A DNA stretch of 64,000 bases from JAAELZ01 sp965209105 (GTDB taxonomy: Bacteria; Pseudomonadota; Gammaproteobacteria; Arenicellales; Poriferihabitantaceae), in contig CBDBQB010000036.1 of NCBI GenBank assembly GCA_965209105.1, forward strand, positions 9,432 to 73,431, in the 5' to 3' direction. Under the pieces are notes generated by a model. The model was given only the letters and a program-made list of their open reading frames with translations, ran no database searches and was not told the origin of the DNA. The position numbers and the translations under genes were made by a program. Positions 27,202-36,628 of the stretch are shown here, piece after piece. The number at the start of each line of letters is the position of its first letter. Position 1 is the first letter of the stretch.

Positions 27202-27699
27202 ATGCGTCGCAACCGCCCACCCCAAGTAAAATCCTCCCCATACATCACACCAGAAGGGTTTCGTGTGTTAGAAAAAGAACTCGGCGGCCTGTGGAGGAAA
27301 CGCGCTGAAGTCACTACCGCCGTCACCGCCGCAGCGGCCGAAGGCGACCGCTCAGAAAATGCGGAATATATTTACCGTAAGAAACAATTGCGTGAGATTG
27401 ATCGACGAATTCGATACTTGCAAAAACGTCTACCCATTTTAAAACTCATCGACAAAGTCGGCGATGAGGAGAAAGTGTTTTTTAGCGCGTGGATAAAGCT
27501 TGAGCACAAGGACGGGAAACAATTTGAATATCGTATTGTCGGCGCGGATGAAATAGATAGCGATTCAAGCAAGGGCTACATCAGCGTGGACTCGCCTCTG
27601 GCGCGCGCCTTACTCGGTAAACAGGTCGACGATCAAGTGAGTATTTCCATCGCAGGCGAGCAGCGGGATTATTCAATCCTCAGTATTCGCTACTCATGA
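27202..27699 (+). CDS. greB: Transcription elongation factor GreB
   Basis: The 165-residue protein matches the Gre family. The N-terminal coiled coil carries EGDRSENAEYIYRKKQLREIDRRIRYLQKR, including the acidic tip that reaches the polymerase active site. The C-terminal domain has RIVGADEID and YISVDSPLARALLGK. The basic KKQLREIDRRIRYL stretch favours GreB over GreA. It rescues backtracked RNA polymerase. It converges with the epimerase gene, 10 bp apart. Confidence 0.92.
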   Translation: MRRNRPPQVKSSPYITPEGFRVLEKELGGLWRKRAEVTTAVTAAAAEGDRSENAEYIYRKKQLREIDRRIRYLQKRLPILKLIDKVGDEEKVFFSAWIKLEHKDGKQFEYRIVGADEIDSDSSKGYISVDSPLARALLGKQVDDQVSISIAGEQRDYSILSIRYS

Positions 27700-27709
27700 A
27701 GTACCCGTA

Positions 27710-28723
27710 TCAGTCGACGCACTTGTAATACGCTCGATACCAATCGACAAAGGCCTGTAGACCGGTACGAATATCAGTCTTCGGTGCAAAGCCAAACTCA
27801 CTTTTTAATCGGCTGATATCGGCATTGGTGGCGTGTACATCACCGTCTTGCATCGCTAACATTTCATACTCCGCCTTAACGCCTAAACAGTCTTCTAGCG
27901 TTTCAATGTAATCCATTAATTTTACGCGGCTGCCATTGCCAATATTGTAGAGGCGAAACGGTGCTTGGCTAGTCGCAGGCGTCGGCTGATCTGAGCTGAA
28001 ATCCTCGGCCGGTGTCGCAGGTCGGTCGATGACCCTTAAAACGCCCTCGACGATATCATCGATATAGGTAAAATCTCGGCTCAAATTACCGTGGTTAAAC
28101 ACTGGAATAGATTCACCCGCGAGGATCATTTTTGTGAATTTAAAAAAGGCCATGTCGGGGCGTCCCCAAGGACCATACACGGTAAAAAATCTGAGTCCGG
28201 TACAAGGCACGCCATAAAGATGTGCGTAACTATGCGCCATTAATTCATTGGCTTTTTTGCTCGCCGCATATAGTGAAACGGGATGATCGACTGGATCATC
28301 TTCCGAAAAAGGCAATTTGGTGTTGGCGCCATACACTGAGCTTGAGGAGGCAAAAACCAGATGTTTGATTTTCTGATGCCGACAGCACTCCAGCAAATAG
28401 CCAAAGCCGACTAAATTTGCCGACACGTACGCACTGGGATTATCGATTGAATACCGAACCCCCGCTTGTGCGGCGAGATTCATCACCGCATCAAATTGAT
28501 TTTGATCAAACAAAGCCATCAATTTGGCCTCATCGACTAAATCCATTTTGACGAAATCAAAGCCTTTACGGACGGTTAGCCGCGCCAATCTAGCTTCTTT
28601 CAGACTCACCTCATAGTAGTCATTGAGATTATCAATGGCAGTGACAGTATCACCCCGATCTAACAATCGGTGCGCCAAACTAGAGCCGATAAAGCCCGCG
28701 CCGCCGGTGATCAATACGTGCAT
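27710..28723 (-). CDS. UDP-glucuronate 4-epimerase-like enzyme
   Basis: The 337-residue short-chain NAD-dependent epimerase has the Rossmann motif GGAGFIG (7-13) and the catalytic Tyr152-x3-Lys156. It also has GVRYSIDNPSAYVSANLVG and RFFTVYGPWGRPDMA, which are typical of UDP-glucuronate C4-epimerases that make UDP-galacturonate for capsule or LPS. The substrate is inferred from these motifs. The gene stands near other envelope genes but has no glycosyltransferase neighbours. Confidence 0.85.
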   Translation of the reverse strand: MHVLITGGAGFIGSSLAHRLLDRGDTVTAIDNLNDYYEVSLKEARLARLTVRKGFDFVKMDLVDEAKLMALFDQNQFDAVMNLAAQAGVRYSIDNPSAYVSANLVGFGYLLECCRHQKIKHLVFASSSSVYGANTKLPFSEDDPVDHPVSLYAASKKANELMAHSYAHLYGVPCTGLRFFTVYGPWGRPDMAFFKFTKMILAGESIPVFNHGNLSRDFTYIDDIVEGVLRVIDRPATPAEDFSSDQPTPATSQAPFRLYNIGNGSRVKLMDYIETLEDCLGVKAEYEMLAMQDGDVHATNADISRLKSEFGFAPKTDIRTGLQAFVDWYRAYYKCVD

Positions 28724-28813
28724 AGTGATATTGCTTAGCTTAAAGCGCGCGAGTTTAGCAGTTTGCGCAGGGCAATTCAGGAGATGCGCGTGCCCCCATC
28801 AAACAGGTTTCGC

Positions 28814-29122
28814 TTAGCCCTTGGTTTTTAATTTAGCTTCGGCAGTGCTCGCGCGTAATCGACGCGCTTCGGTCGGAGATAGTCGCAGTGGCCGATAAAT
28901 CTCGACCCGATCATGGTCGGATAAAACCGTCTTCGGTGTGCACTTGTTGCCAAATATACCCAAGCTAAGACTGGCCGCTGAGTCAACACCCAAGATTATT
29001 AATACGCCGGATTGCTCGATTGCATCCTCTACCACCGCGCCTACTTTAAGGTTAAGCGACACTAGGCGCTGCTCGCCGGACGTGTTGTAACTGACCTCTA
29101 TGTTGAGCGGTGCTTTTATCAT
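28814..29122 (-). CDS. RnfH/RatB family ubiquitin-like protein
   Basis: The 102-residue protein has a beta-grasp pattern ending in RVEIYRPLRLSPTEARRLRA, the hallmark of the UPF0125 (RnfH/RatB) family. In many relatives it pairs with ratA near smpB; here it follows the HIT gene by 20 bp instead. Function in the family is poorly known. It is probably co-transcribed with the HIT protein gene. Confidence 0.85.
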   Translation of the reverse strand: MIKAPLNIEVSYNTSGEQRLVSLNLKVGAVVEDAIEQSGVLIILGVDSAASLSLGIFGNKCTPKTVLSDHDRVEIYRPLRLSPTEARRLRASTAEAKLKTKG

Positions 29123-29142
29123 GTTCGCAATCTTCAGTTGAG

Positions 29143-29565
29143 CTAGGATGCAAACAATGACGCCATATCTTGGCGTATCGTTTCGATCTCTTCGGCACAG
29201 TACGCCAGCGCGGGTACTTTACCCCACACCGGCGCTGGCCAGGCGATATCCTCTTCAAATCTCGCGATATGATGGATGTGCAACTGCGGCACCACATTTC
29301 CTAGATTGGCAATATTTAGCTTATGCGGCTTGAAAACTTCGATCATTTTTTTCGCTAAGGCGTTCGATTCAAGCGTCAGTTGCGTCTGATCTTCGATGTC
29401 AAGCTGGTATAGCTCACGCAGACCTACGCGGCGCGGAACCAATACGAACCAAGGATACTGGGCATCATCCATCAACAATATATCGCACAATCCGGCTCGC
29501 CCCAAGACCACGCAATCGCGCGCTAAGCGTGGATCCAAGGTGTAGGTTTTTTCCTGACTATTCAT
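29143..29565 (-). CDS. HIT domain protein
   Basis: The 140-residue protein has the histidine-triad motif QLHIHHIARFE with His96, His98 and His99. NIANLGNVVPQLH precedes it, as in HIT nucleotide hydrolases. Substrates in the family are nucleoside phosphoramidates or dinucleotides; which applies here is unknown. It follows kdsB by 39 bp and precedes the RnfH-like gene. Confidence 0.87.
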   Translation of the reverse strand: MNSQEKTYTLDPRLARDCVVLGRAGLCDILLMDDAQYPWFVLVPRRVGLRELYQLDIEDQTQLTLESNALAKKMIEVFKPHKLNIANLGNVVPQLHIHHIARFEEDIAWPAPVWGKVPALAYCAEEIETIRQDMASLFAS

Positions 29566-29604
29566 ATTCGCGATTCGCCTGTTTTAAAGCCCGCGTATAA
29601 ACAC

Positions 29605-30345
29605 TTAAGACATAAATTGTGCGCGCGCACGCTCGATGTCAGCGGGGGTATCAATGCCAATTCCAGGCGCTGCAATGGCATCGGGACAATAAATCCTCTC
29701 GCCATGATATAAAGCCCGTAACTGTTCAAGTTTTTCGGTTTTTTCCAGTGCGCAGGGTGGTGTCGAACTGAACGCCACAACGTAACCCGCCCGATAGCCA
29801 TAAATCCCAAGATGTCGTCGATAAGAAAAATGCTGTTGATTGCCGTCACGGTCAAAAGCAATAGGCGCGCGACTAAAATACAAGGCATTGTCATTGCTGT
29901 CGCGTACGACTTTTACAATATTTGGATCACTAATCTGCACAGGGTCACCCATCGGCGTGCAAGCAGTGCAAATATTGAGCGCTGCTTGTTGCCCTAAAGC
30001 CTCCGCCATTTGCCGAATCAATTCAGGCGGCATATCGGGTTCATCGCCCTGAACGTTGACGATAATTTCGTCCTCCGCCAATGCCAGCGTTTGGATCACC
30101 TCCGCAATTCGATCCGTCCCAGAGGGATGGTTATCATGCGTCATCACCACTTCGGCGCCGGCGGTACGCGCTACACTTTCAATTCGAGCGTCGTCCGTGG
30201 CAACCACAACCTCACTAGCGCCACTCGCCTGCGCACGCTCGATGACATGCACAATCATGGCTTTTCCTGCCAACTCTAGTAGCGGCTTACCGGGCAAGCG
30301 GCTAGAACCATAGCGCGCGGGAATGATAACGGTATAGGCGCTCAT
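29605..30345 (-). CDS. kdsB: CMP-Kdo synthetase
   Basis: The enzyme activates Kdo with CTP for LPS inner-core synthesis. The 246-residue product has VIIPARYGSSRLPGKPLLELAGKAM at the start, VATDD, VMTHDNHPSGTDRIAEV and NVQGDEPDMP, the complete set of motifs. It overlaps lpxK by 4 bp, and msbA-lpxK-kdsB is a standard gammaproteobacterial order. Confidence 0.95.
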   Translation of the reverse strand: MSAYTVIIPARYGSSRLPGKPLLELAGKAMIVHVIERAQASGASEVVVATDDARIESVARTAGAEVVMTHDNHPSGTDRIAEVIQTLALAEDEIIVNVQGDEPDMPPELIRQMAEALGQQAALNICTACTPMGDPVQISDPNIVKVVRDSNDNALYFSRAPIAFDRDGNQQHFSYRRHLGIYGYRAGYVVAFSSTPPCALEKTEKLEQLRALYHGERIYCPDAIAAPGIGIDTPADIERARAQFMS

Positions 30346-31340
30346 GAATTGATGGTTTTAAGTTTTATGAGTAGATCGTCTTTAAAATTAGCACTTAATA
30401 TAGCGGAAACTGGCAGTACCCATACCGGCACATTGATTGAGAGGTCGGCAATTTTTATCGCGTCTTTAGCGGTGGTAATGATCGAATTCCCGTCCCCAAA
30501 ATCTAGCTCTGCTGGGGTGTAGCGATGGTGGTCAGCAAACGCGTGCTCAATGATCTCATAGCCAAGGCGTCGCAAGCTATCAAAAAAACGCGCGGGATGA
30601 CCAATCCCCACGATCGCATGTAAGGGGGCTTGAAATAAATCTAAATTCTCGGCTGCGGGCGCACCGTCCAAAGACCGCACCTGCCCCGGCTTTAGTGTCA
30701 TCAGGTAGTCATTATTTAAGGCGACTGATAGTGATTGCTCCACATGATCAACCCGCATATCCGCATGCTTGATCGACGACGCAGATTCACGCAAGGGGCC
30801 GGCGGGCAGACACCAGCCATTGCCCAATCCACGCTGGCGATCGGTCACCACGATATCGATATCTCGGGCTAAAGACAAATGTTGAAAGCCGTCATCGCTG
30901 ACAATCACATCGCATTCATTGTGATCGAGCAAATATCGCGCTGACTTCACCCGATTGGGCCCAGCCACCACCGGACATTGAGCCTGAACTGCCAGCATCA
31001 CTGGTTCATCACCCACCTGCTTTGGATCACTGTCCGCCGAAACTGCCTGTGGCCAAGCTCTCGCCTCGCCCTTATAGCCCCGACTGATCACCCCAGGTGC
31101 GAAACCATTTTCCTTTAATAGACCAACCAGGTAAGCCACCAGCGGGGTTTTACCCGAGCCACCAACTGCAATATTACCCACCACGATGACGGGCACCGAA
31201 ACAGCTTTCTGCGCCAACCATCCCTGCTCATACAGCGCACGCTTAGCCCAAGCAAGCCCACAAACTAGCCATGATATGGGCAGCATTAACCATGCCCAAA
31301 ATCCGCGGGTTTGCCATATCCGATGAAAAAACAGCTGCAA
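30342..31340 (-). CDS. lpxK: Tetraacyldisaccharide 4'-kinase LpxK
   Basis: The kinase adds the 4'-phosphate of lipid A at the inner membrane. The 332-residue product has an N-terminal membrane anchor (FWAWLMLPISWLVCGLAWA), the P-loop GNIAVGGSGKTP, VISRGYKG, VGDEP and DDGFQH. It lies 5 bp after msbA and overlaps kdsB. The product is then flipped by MsbA. Confidence 0.95.
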   Translation of the reverse strand: MQLFFHRIWQTRGFWAWLMLPISWLVCGLAWAKRALYEQGWLAQKAVSVPVIVVGNIAVGGSGKTPLVAYLVGLLKENGFAPGVISRGYKGEARAWPQAVSADSDPKQVGDEPVMLAVQAQCPVVAGPNRVKSARYLLDHNECDVIVSDDGFQHLSLARDIDIVVTDRQRGLGNGWCLPAGPLRESASSIKHADMRVDHVEQSLSVALNNDYLMTLKPGQVRSLDGAPAAENLDLFQAPLHAIVGIGHPARFFDSLRRLGYEIIEHAFADHHRYTPAELDFGDGNSIITTAKDAIKIADLSINVPVWVLPVSAILSANFKDDLLIKLKTINS

Positions 31341-31345
31341 ATTAT

Positions 31346-33151
31346 CTATCCCTGTTGCTGATAAGATTGCGCCATAACCAATCCCGCATACACGCCATCT
31401 GCCTCGAGCAACTGCTCATGCGTACCTTGTTCAACCACCTCGCCCTGATTAAATACCAATATTAAATCCGCATTTCTAATCGTCGATAGGCGATGTGCAA
31501 TAATTAAAGCCGTACGATTCTTAAGCAAAGCATCAATGGCGCTTTGGATTTTCTGCTCGGCCTGAGAATCCAAAGCCGACGTCGCTTCATCCAATATTAG
31601 TATCGGCGCATCCTTATACAAGGCACGCGCAATCGCAATACGCTGCTGCTGCCCACCGGAAAGTTTTTCGCCATTTTCACCGATCTTTTGATCTATCCCA
31701 TCGACATTCGACTCCACCACCTGCTCGAGCAGGGCGGCTGAGATCACTTGTGCTAAATGCACCTCGTCAAGCGCTGGCGCCCCGTAAGTAATATTGGTTT
31801 TTAAGGTGTCATTAAATAGAATGGACTTTTGCGGCACAAAAGCAATGGCCGCACGCAGCGCGTGGAGATTCAGTTGCGCAATATTCTGCTGATCAATGGT
31901 GATTTCACCCGACTGCGGCGCGTACAAGCCCATCAGCAATTTTGCAACGGTGGACTTCCCGCTTCCCGATGCACCGACCAATGCAACTTTCGACCGCGGC
32001 GGAACACTAAAGCTCGCTTTGCTCAATGCTGATTGTGCTTCTTCCTCATAGGCGAAGGACACATCCTTAAATTCAATCGCGCCCTGCACTGGCTGGCTAA
32101 GGTCTGCCTCACCCATCTCCGACTCGGGCGCAAGGTCTAAGGTGCCAAAAATTGAATCGGCCGCTGCAATTCCCGTCTGTATCACTTCATTTAACCGTGA
32201 CAATCGACGGATGGGCTGCATTAGCATCACGGTGGCTGATATATATGAAATGAAGGTTCCAGCCGAGACTTGCTGATCGCCCGTTTGTTGCAGGGCATAC
32301 CACACGATCATCGCCAACGCCAAACCCGCGACGAAAATAATCAGCGGCACCGATACAGCCACCACCATCGAGCGCTTCATGTATTGCTGGCGGTTTCGAT
32401 TATTCGCCTGTTCAAACAGGCTTTGCTGCTGCCCAAAACCATTAAACGCTTTCACCAATTCGTGGCCGCTCAGGGCCTCGCTGGAAACTTCCGTGATTCT
32501 GCCAATTGATTTTTGTACTTCAGTGCTTGCACGTCTAAGCTTTTTACTGGAGTAACGAATGATGAGCCACGCGATAGGAATAATCAAAAACAGGCATAGC
32601 GTAGTTTTCCAACTCAAGTAAAACATCCAAATGAGCAGGAGAACAATATTAATGCTGTCACGAATTAAAACGCGCAGTGCTTGGGTGCTGGCCTTGGAAA
32701 CTTGTTCACACTCGAATACCAGCTGAGACACTAAATTCGCCGTGGGGTGGTGATCGAAGTATGATTCTGGCAAATGTAGGTGTCGATCAAACAACTGGTT
32801 ACGCAGATCATAAACAATCCGGCGACCGATCCAATCCATGCTATAGGTATCGACAAATTGACCCAAGCCGCGAAAAAAGATCACCAACACCAGGGCGATT
32901 GGCAACCACTTGATTAGAAATTGATCTCGGTTTACAAAACCTTCATCCATGATCGGCTTTAACAGAGCGACAAAAGACGTTTCGCCCAAGGCCACCACAA
33001 ACATGCCAACGACCGCGATGACAAATACAGATTTATAGGGCAACACATACCTGAGCAAACGCCGGTAAAGGTCGCTTCCTGAGGAGTCGTTCGCTGTGTG
33101 GCCTGGGGTGGTGGCGCTCAAAGTATAATCATCCGATTTAAAACAAGCCAA
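31346..33151 (-). CDS. msbA: Lipid A export ABC transporter MsbA
   Basis: The 601-residue protein joins a six-helix exporter domain (about 30-320) to an ATPase domain: Walker A VGASGSGKST, signature KLSGGQQQRIAIARAL, Walker B ILILDEATSAL. It flips lipid A-core across the inner membrane. It is the first gene of the msbA-lpxK-kdsB operon and is divergent from the DksA-like gene. Confidence 0.95.
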   Translation of the reverse strand: MACFKSDDYTLSATTPGHTANDSSGSDLYRRLLRYVLPYKSVFVIAVVGMFVVALGETSFVALLKPIMDEGFVNRDQFLIKWLPIALVLVIFFRGLGQFVDTYSMDWIGRRIVYDLRNQLFDRHLHLPESYFDHHPTANLVSQLVFECEQVSKASTQALRVLIRDSINIVLLLIWMFYLSWKTTLCLFLIIPIAWLIIRYSSKKLRRASTEVQKSIGRITEVSSEALSGHELVKAFNGFGQQQSLFEQANNRNRQQYMKRSMVVAVSVPLIIFVAGLALAMIVWYALQQTGDQQVSAGTFISYISATVMLMQPIRRLSRLNEVIQTGIAAADSIFGTLDLAPESEMGEADLSQPVQGAIEFKDVSFAYEEEAQSALSKASFSVPPRSKVALVGASGSGKSTVAKLLMGLYAPQSGEITIDQQNIAQLNLHALRAAIAFVPQKSILFNDTLKTNITYGAPALDEVHLAQVISAALLEQVVESNVDGIDQKIGENGEKLSGGQQQRIAIARALYKDAPILILDEATSALDSQAEQKIQSAIDALLKNRTALIIAHRLSTIRNADLILVFNQGEVVEQGTHEQLLEADGVYAGLVMAQSYQQQG

Positions 33152-33230
33152 ATTTTACCGCAAAGTATTCACGCCGACCTGCCTAATACGTTTACCTTCA
33201 TCCTGTGCCGACTGAGGTAATATAGCGCGG

Positions 33231-33572
33231 ATGGATAAGATTGAAATACAGCGCGTGGTTCAAGAAAAACTCACCGAACTACGCGCGCTACAAAGCGAAG
33301 CACAAGCGGGCTGCGAGACAGTGGCGCTCGACCAAACGTGCGTCGGCCGCTTATCGAGAATGGACGCCATGCAATCTCAAGCCATGAACCAAGCTGCACA
33401 GCAACGTCGGATACTCGAAATTACACGCTTACAAGGCACACTCGCGCGGATGCAAGACGCAGACTTCGGGGCATGCCTTTCCTGCGACGAAATGATTAGC
33501 CAAGGCCGCCTACTGCTCGACCCCGCTGCACAATATTGTATTGCCTGCGCACAAAAACTGGAAAACGCCTGA
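33231..33572 (+). CDS. DksA/TraR-type zinc-finger protein
   Basis: The 113-residue protein has a helical N-terminal part and a C-terminal four-Cys zinc finger with Cys82-x2-Cys85 and Cys103-x2-Cys106 (FGACLSCDEMI, YCIACA). DksA relatives bind the secondary channel of RNA polymerase. This protein is shorter than DksA (151) and lacks a clear acidic coiled-coil tip, so it may be a TraR-like regulator of unknown target. The DUF72-like gene begins 5 bp after its stop. Confidence 0.82.
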   Translation: MDKIEIQRVVQEKLTELRALQSEAQAGCETVALDQTCVGRLSRMDAMQSQAMNQAAQQRRILEITRLQGTLARMQDADFGACLSCDEMISQGRLLLDPAAQYCIACAQKLENA

Positions 33573-33577
33573 ATTCC

Positions 33578-34252
33578 ATGAGCGAATATTCAAGCGCGAA
33601 CTTTATTTGCAGCACCGTAGGCTTTGACGCCGCCGAATGGCGCGAGCAGTACTATCCCGAGGAATGTCCTAGGGATTGGCAATTTGCCTATTATATGAAT
33701 GATTTCAGCTCGGTGTATCTGCCTGCATCGCGGTGGCTAAACTCGCCACAATTGATTGCAGAGATTACAGTAGAGCTCGATGAAGATTTTGATTTGGTGG
33801 TCGAACTACCGCCCTCATCAAAACAATCCATCAGCGAGCACCTTGCGCAGCTTGCACCGCTGAAGAAAAATGTTTGCTGTTTGGTGATCGACCCCAAGGG
33901 TATTCCTGAAGGGGAAGTAGATCAGGTTTTGGCTCATGCTCGTAAAGCATATCCTCTGGTGCTTGATTCCACAGAAAGCCCCCACGAATCGATGGCTTCC
34001 TTGGCTCAACAACATCAAATCGGTATGGTATGGCGACCCAACATCAAGGGCTCTACGCCTATGCCTGACACTGACATCGCTATCATTCGCACACCCTTGG
34101 TCAGCTTGCGAGATTTACGAGTCATGTTTGAGAAACTACGTTTTTTCTCAGATCAAGATACGTGTGTAAGGGTTTTTATTGAACCTGCTGCGCAAAGTGC
34201 TCAGCGAGCGATGGCAGCGAAAGAGTTAATCGAACTACTGGCGATAGCCTAG
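33578..34252 (+). CDS. DUF72-like protein
   Basis: The protein is 224 residues from the ATG giving MSEYSSANFICSTVGFDAAEW. The opening region (STVGFDAAEWREQYYPEECPRDWQFAYYMNDFSSVYLP) follows the DUF72 TIM-barrel pattern of Gly-x-x-x-W, YP and YY-x-x-F. The protein is shorter than usual and the later DUF72 motifs are weak. Function is unknown. A frame starting at 33536 overlaps the DksA-like gene and is not preferred. It is probably co-transcribed with the DksA-like gene. Confidence 0.6.
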   Translation: MSEYSSANFICSTVGFDAAEWREQYYPEECPRDWQFAYYMNDFSSVYLPASRWLNSPQLIAEITVELDEDFDLVVELPPSSKQSISEHLAQLAPLKKNVCCLVIDPKGIPEGEVDQVLAHARKAYPLVLDSTESPHESMASLAQQHQIGMVWRPNIKGSTPMPDTDIAIIRTPLVSLRDLRVMFEKLRFFSDQDTCVRVFIEPAAQSAQRAMAAKELIELLAIA

Positions 34253-34274
34253 TTCTAAAAGTCATCAATAAGCT

Positions 34275-35341
34275 TTAGGTCAAGGCAAGCGCAGTATTCA
34301 GCTCTTTCTGGGACTCATACGTCGCGGTCTTGTTTCGATCATAATTCATGACCACTTGCTCGTATTCGCTGAGTGTTCTCCACGGCGATGACTCCAACAA
34401 ATGATAGGCAAACTCGTCGATACTTTCATAACGGCTTCGAGCGTCGTAGGATAGTGCTCGATTGATTGCAAGTATTAGTTGACGACCATAACGCTCGCCA
34501 TACTGATCTGGATCAAGCACTGTGGGTTGATCGTGAAGCGTAGATTTTGTAGGGGCGAGGCCAGTGATGCAATTATAAATGGTTGCAGCAACCGCATAAA
34601 TATCTGACCATGGCCCCATCTTTTTGTTGCGATCATATTGCTCCGGGGGGGCGAAACCGTGGGTGACAGTTTGCATTTGCCCGGGGCGATTGGCGCTTTC
34701 AAAGCGTTGTGCTGCACCGAAATCAATTAGCAATGGCTCGCCGTTTTCTTGGAGTAGAATATTGGCAGGCTTAATATCTAAATGCATCAACTGCGCAGTA
34801 TGAACGTAGTTAAGCGCGCTTAGAATGGGTAAAAATGAGTTGAAAACAAACGCTCGATCAACCTCTTTCCCGTCGCGGCTAAGACTTTTCTAAGATCCTG
34901 CGCACCGACACCGTTTGCAACCATATAGGTTGTGGAATTTGCGCGAAAAATATTTCTAGTTTTAAGCACGTTCGGGTGTTGAATTTTTTTAAAGGCCAAC
35001 GCTTCTTTAAAAAACTGCACGAAACCGTCTTTAAAAAGTATCAAGTGCTTGCCAGTATGTGGCCGTATTTTATGAGAGTTTGGTTTTCTGAAAGCGTAAC
35101 GCTTCGGGAAATACTCCTTGATGACGACCTGCTCGTTGGTTCGCGTATCAACACATAAGTAAACGATGCTAAAACTTCCAGTACCAATTACTTTGCCAAA
35201 TCGATAGCCTTCTATTTCTGTATTCTCAGGCAGTGGCTCGCGAGGATCAGGTGCACGGACAGATTTGCGCTGCTCGAGCGCACGTTGTTGACCCGTGTAC
35301 TTAGTGGATTCATCGTTTCTATTCGTTTTAAAAAATAGCAT
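34275..35341 (-). pseudogene. Second Ser/Thr kinase, broken by one frameshift
   Basis: Two overlapping minus-strand frames together rebuild a kinase of about 355 residues that aligns end to end with the kinase at 8.5-9.6 kb. The first frame holds the glycine loop GTGSFSIVYL, the Lys in VVIKEYFP, and KIQHPNVLKTRNIFRAN. The second holds HLDIKPANILL, DFGAA and FAPPEQYDRN. The break falls in the run of four A at 34886-34889 (minus strand). One extra A there would join the frames as DLRKSLSRDG and keep exact spacing with the paralogue. It is either a recent mutation or a homopolymer sequencing error. Confidence 0.85.
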
Positions 35342-35788
35342 TTTCTGTTCCTGGTTCCTCAGTGCTTGTAAGGCTGGTTGACGAATTTTCGCTTACCGTC
35401 TAGCCAGTTCTACCACGGGCGATACAATAAACCATTAATATAACGATTGTCAACTATATTATACCGTTTATCTTTAGTATAGCCCGTATACATAAGTATA
35501 GTCGCCAATCAATCTCGACATTACCTTTCAAGCATTTACCCCCACCCAGCCCCCAAAATCTAGAATTAGTTGGTCGATCTGCTCCAATCGAAGTGAGTAG
35601 ATATACCGTTCGTCGCAACACCGTCAACGGAATATCCACTGGCTAAGTCCTAACTTGCAAATCCTTTAGCTGTTTAAACAATATCGGGTACAATAGCCTT
35701 CGCTTTAGAACAATGGGCATGACACCATCGAGCGCCTTAAACTTGTTCATCTATCGCTCAGAATCGGCCACTACAATCGCGTCTCTTT
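35342..35788. other. Intergenic region, kinase / mla operon
   Basis: This 447-bp stretch lies between two divergent units and must hold the promoters of both the broken kinase and the mla operon. It is AT-rich around 35440-35510. I see no ORF with a recognisable product and no operator or terminator I would defend. Confidence 0.4.
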
Positions 35789-36628
35789 TTGGATGACCCC
35801 ATGACGACAAGCTCTCAATCTTCTGCCGACAACGATCTCGCAATCGTAGAGATTGAAAACCTTGATTTTGGATTTTCTAATCAGCTGATCTATCGAGATG
35901 TCAGTCTACAAATACCGCGCGGCAAAGTGACCGTCATTATGGGACCGAGCGGCTGTGGAAAATCGACCTTGCTCGGCTTAATTGGAGGACGATTAAAGCC
36001 CAAGCGCGGATCAATCAAATTCGACGGCATACTGGTCAATAAAGCGCGCGGTAATAAACTTTATGCGCTGCGCCGCAAGATGGGCATGTTATTTCAAAAT
36101 AGCGCGCTGCTGACGGATCTCAATACCTTTGATAATGTCGCCTTCCCCTTACGCGAGCAAACCGAGTTGCCCGAGAAAATTATTCGCCTACTCGTCATGA
36201 TGAAGCTGGAAATGGTCGGCCTGCGCGGCGCTTACAAGCTGATGCCATCCGAGCTTTCCGGCGGCATGGCTCGGCGCATTGCGCTCGCACGGGCAATCGC
36301 GCTTGATCCTGAACTCATCATGTATGACGAGCCCTTTGTCGGCCTTGATCCGATTTCGATGGGCGTGATCGTCAAATTAATTCGTGAATTGAACGATGCA
36401 CTGGGACTGAGCTCTATCGTGGTGACCCATGATGTTCAGGAAGGCCTGAGTATCGCAGATTATGTCGTAATTCTCGGCAACCAAGGCATATTGGGGCACG
36501 GTACTTCTGCCCAGATTACGGCCAGCGAAGATCCCATGGTTAAGCAATTCATAGAGGGCTTGCCTGACGGCCCCGTGCCCTACCAATATCCTGCCGAACC
36601 TTATGCGCAGTCACTACGCAATGATTGA
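35789..36628 (+). CDS. mlaF: Phospholipid transport ATPase MlaF
   Basis: This is the ATPase of the Mla complex that moves phospholipids between the two membranes. The 279-residue product has Walker A GPSGCGKST, LSGGMARRIALARAI and IMYDEPFVGLDP. A second ATG four codons in (MTTSSQ) is also possible as the start. The stop overlaps the mlaE start by 8 bp. It leads the full mlaFEDCB operon. Confidence 0.94.
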   Translation: MDDPMTTSSQSSADNDLAIVEIENLDFGFSNQLIYRDVSLQIPRGKVTVIMGPSGCGKSTLLGLIGGRLKPKRGSIKFDGILVNKARGNKLYALRRKMGMLFQNSALLTDLNTFDNVAFPLREQTELPEKIIRLLVMMKLEMVGLRGAYKLMPSELSGGMARRIALARAIALDPELIMYDEPFVGLDPISMGVIVKLIRELNDALGLSSIVVTHDVQEGLSIADYVVILGNQGILGHGTSAQITASEDPMVKQFIEGLPDGPVPYQYPAEPYAQSLRND

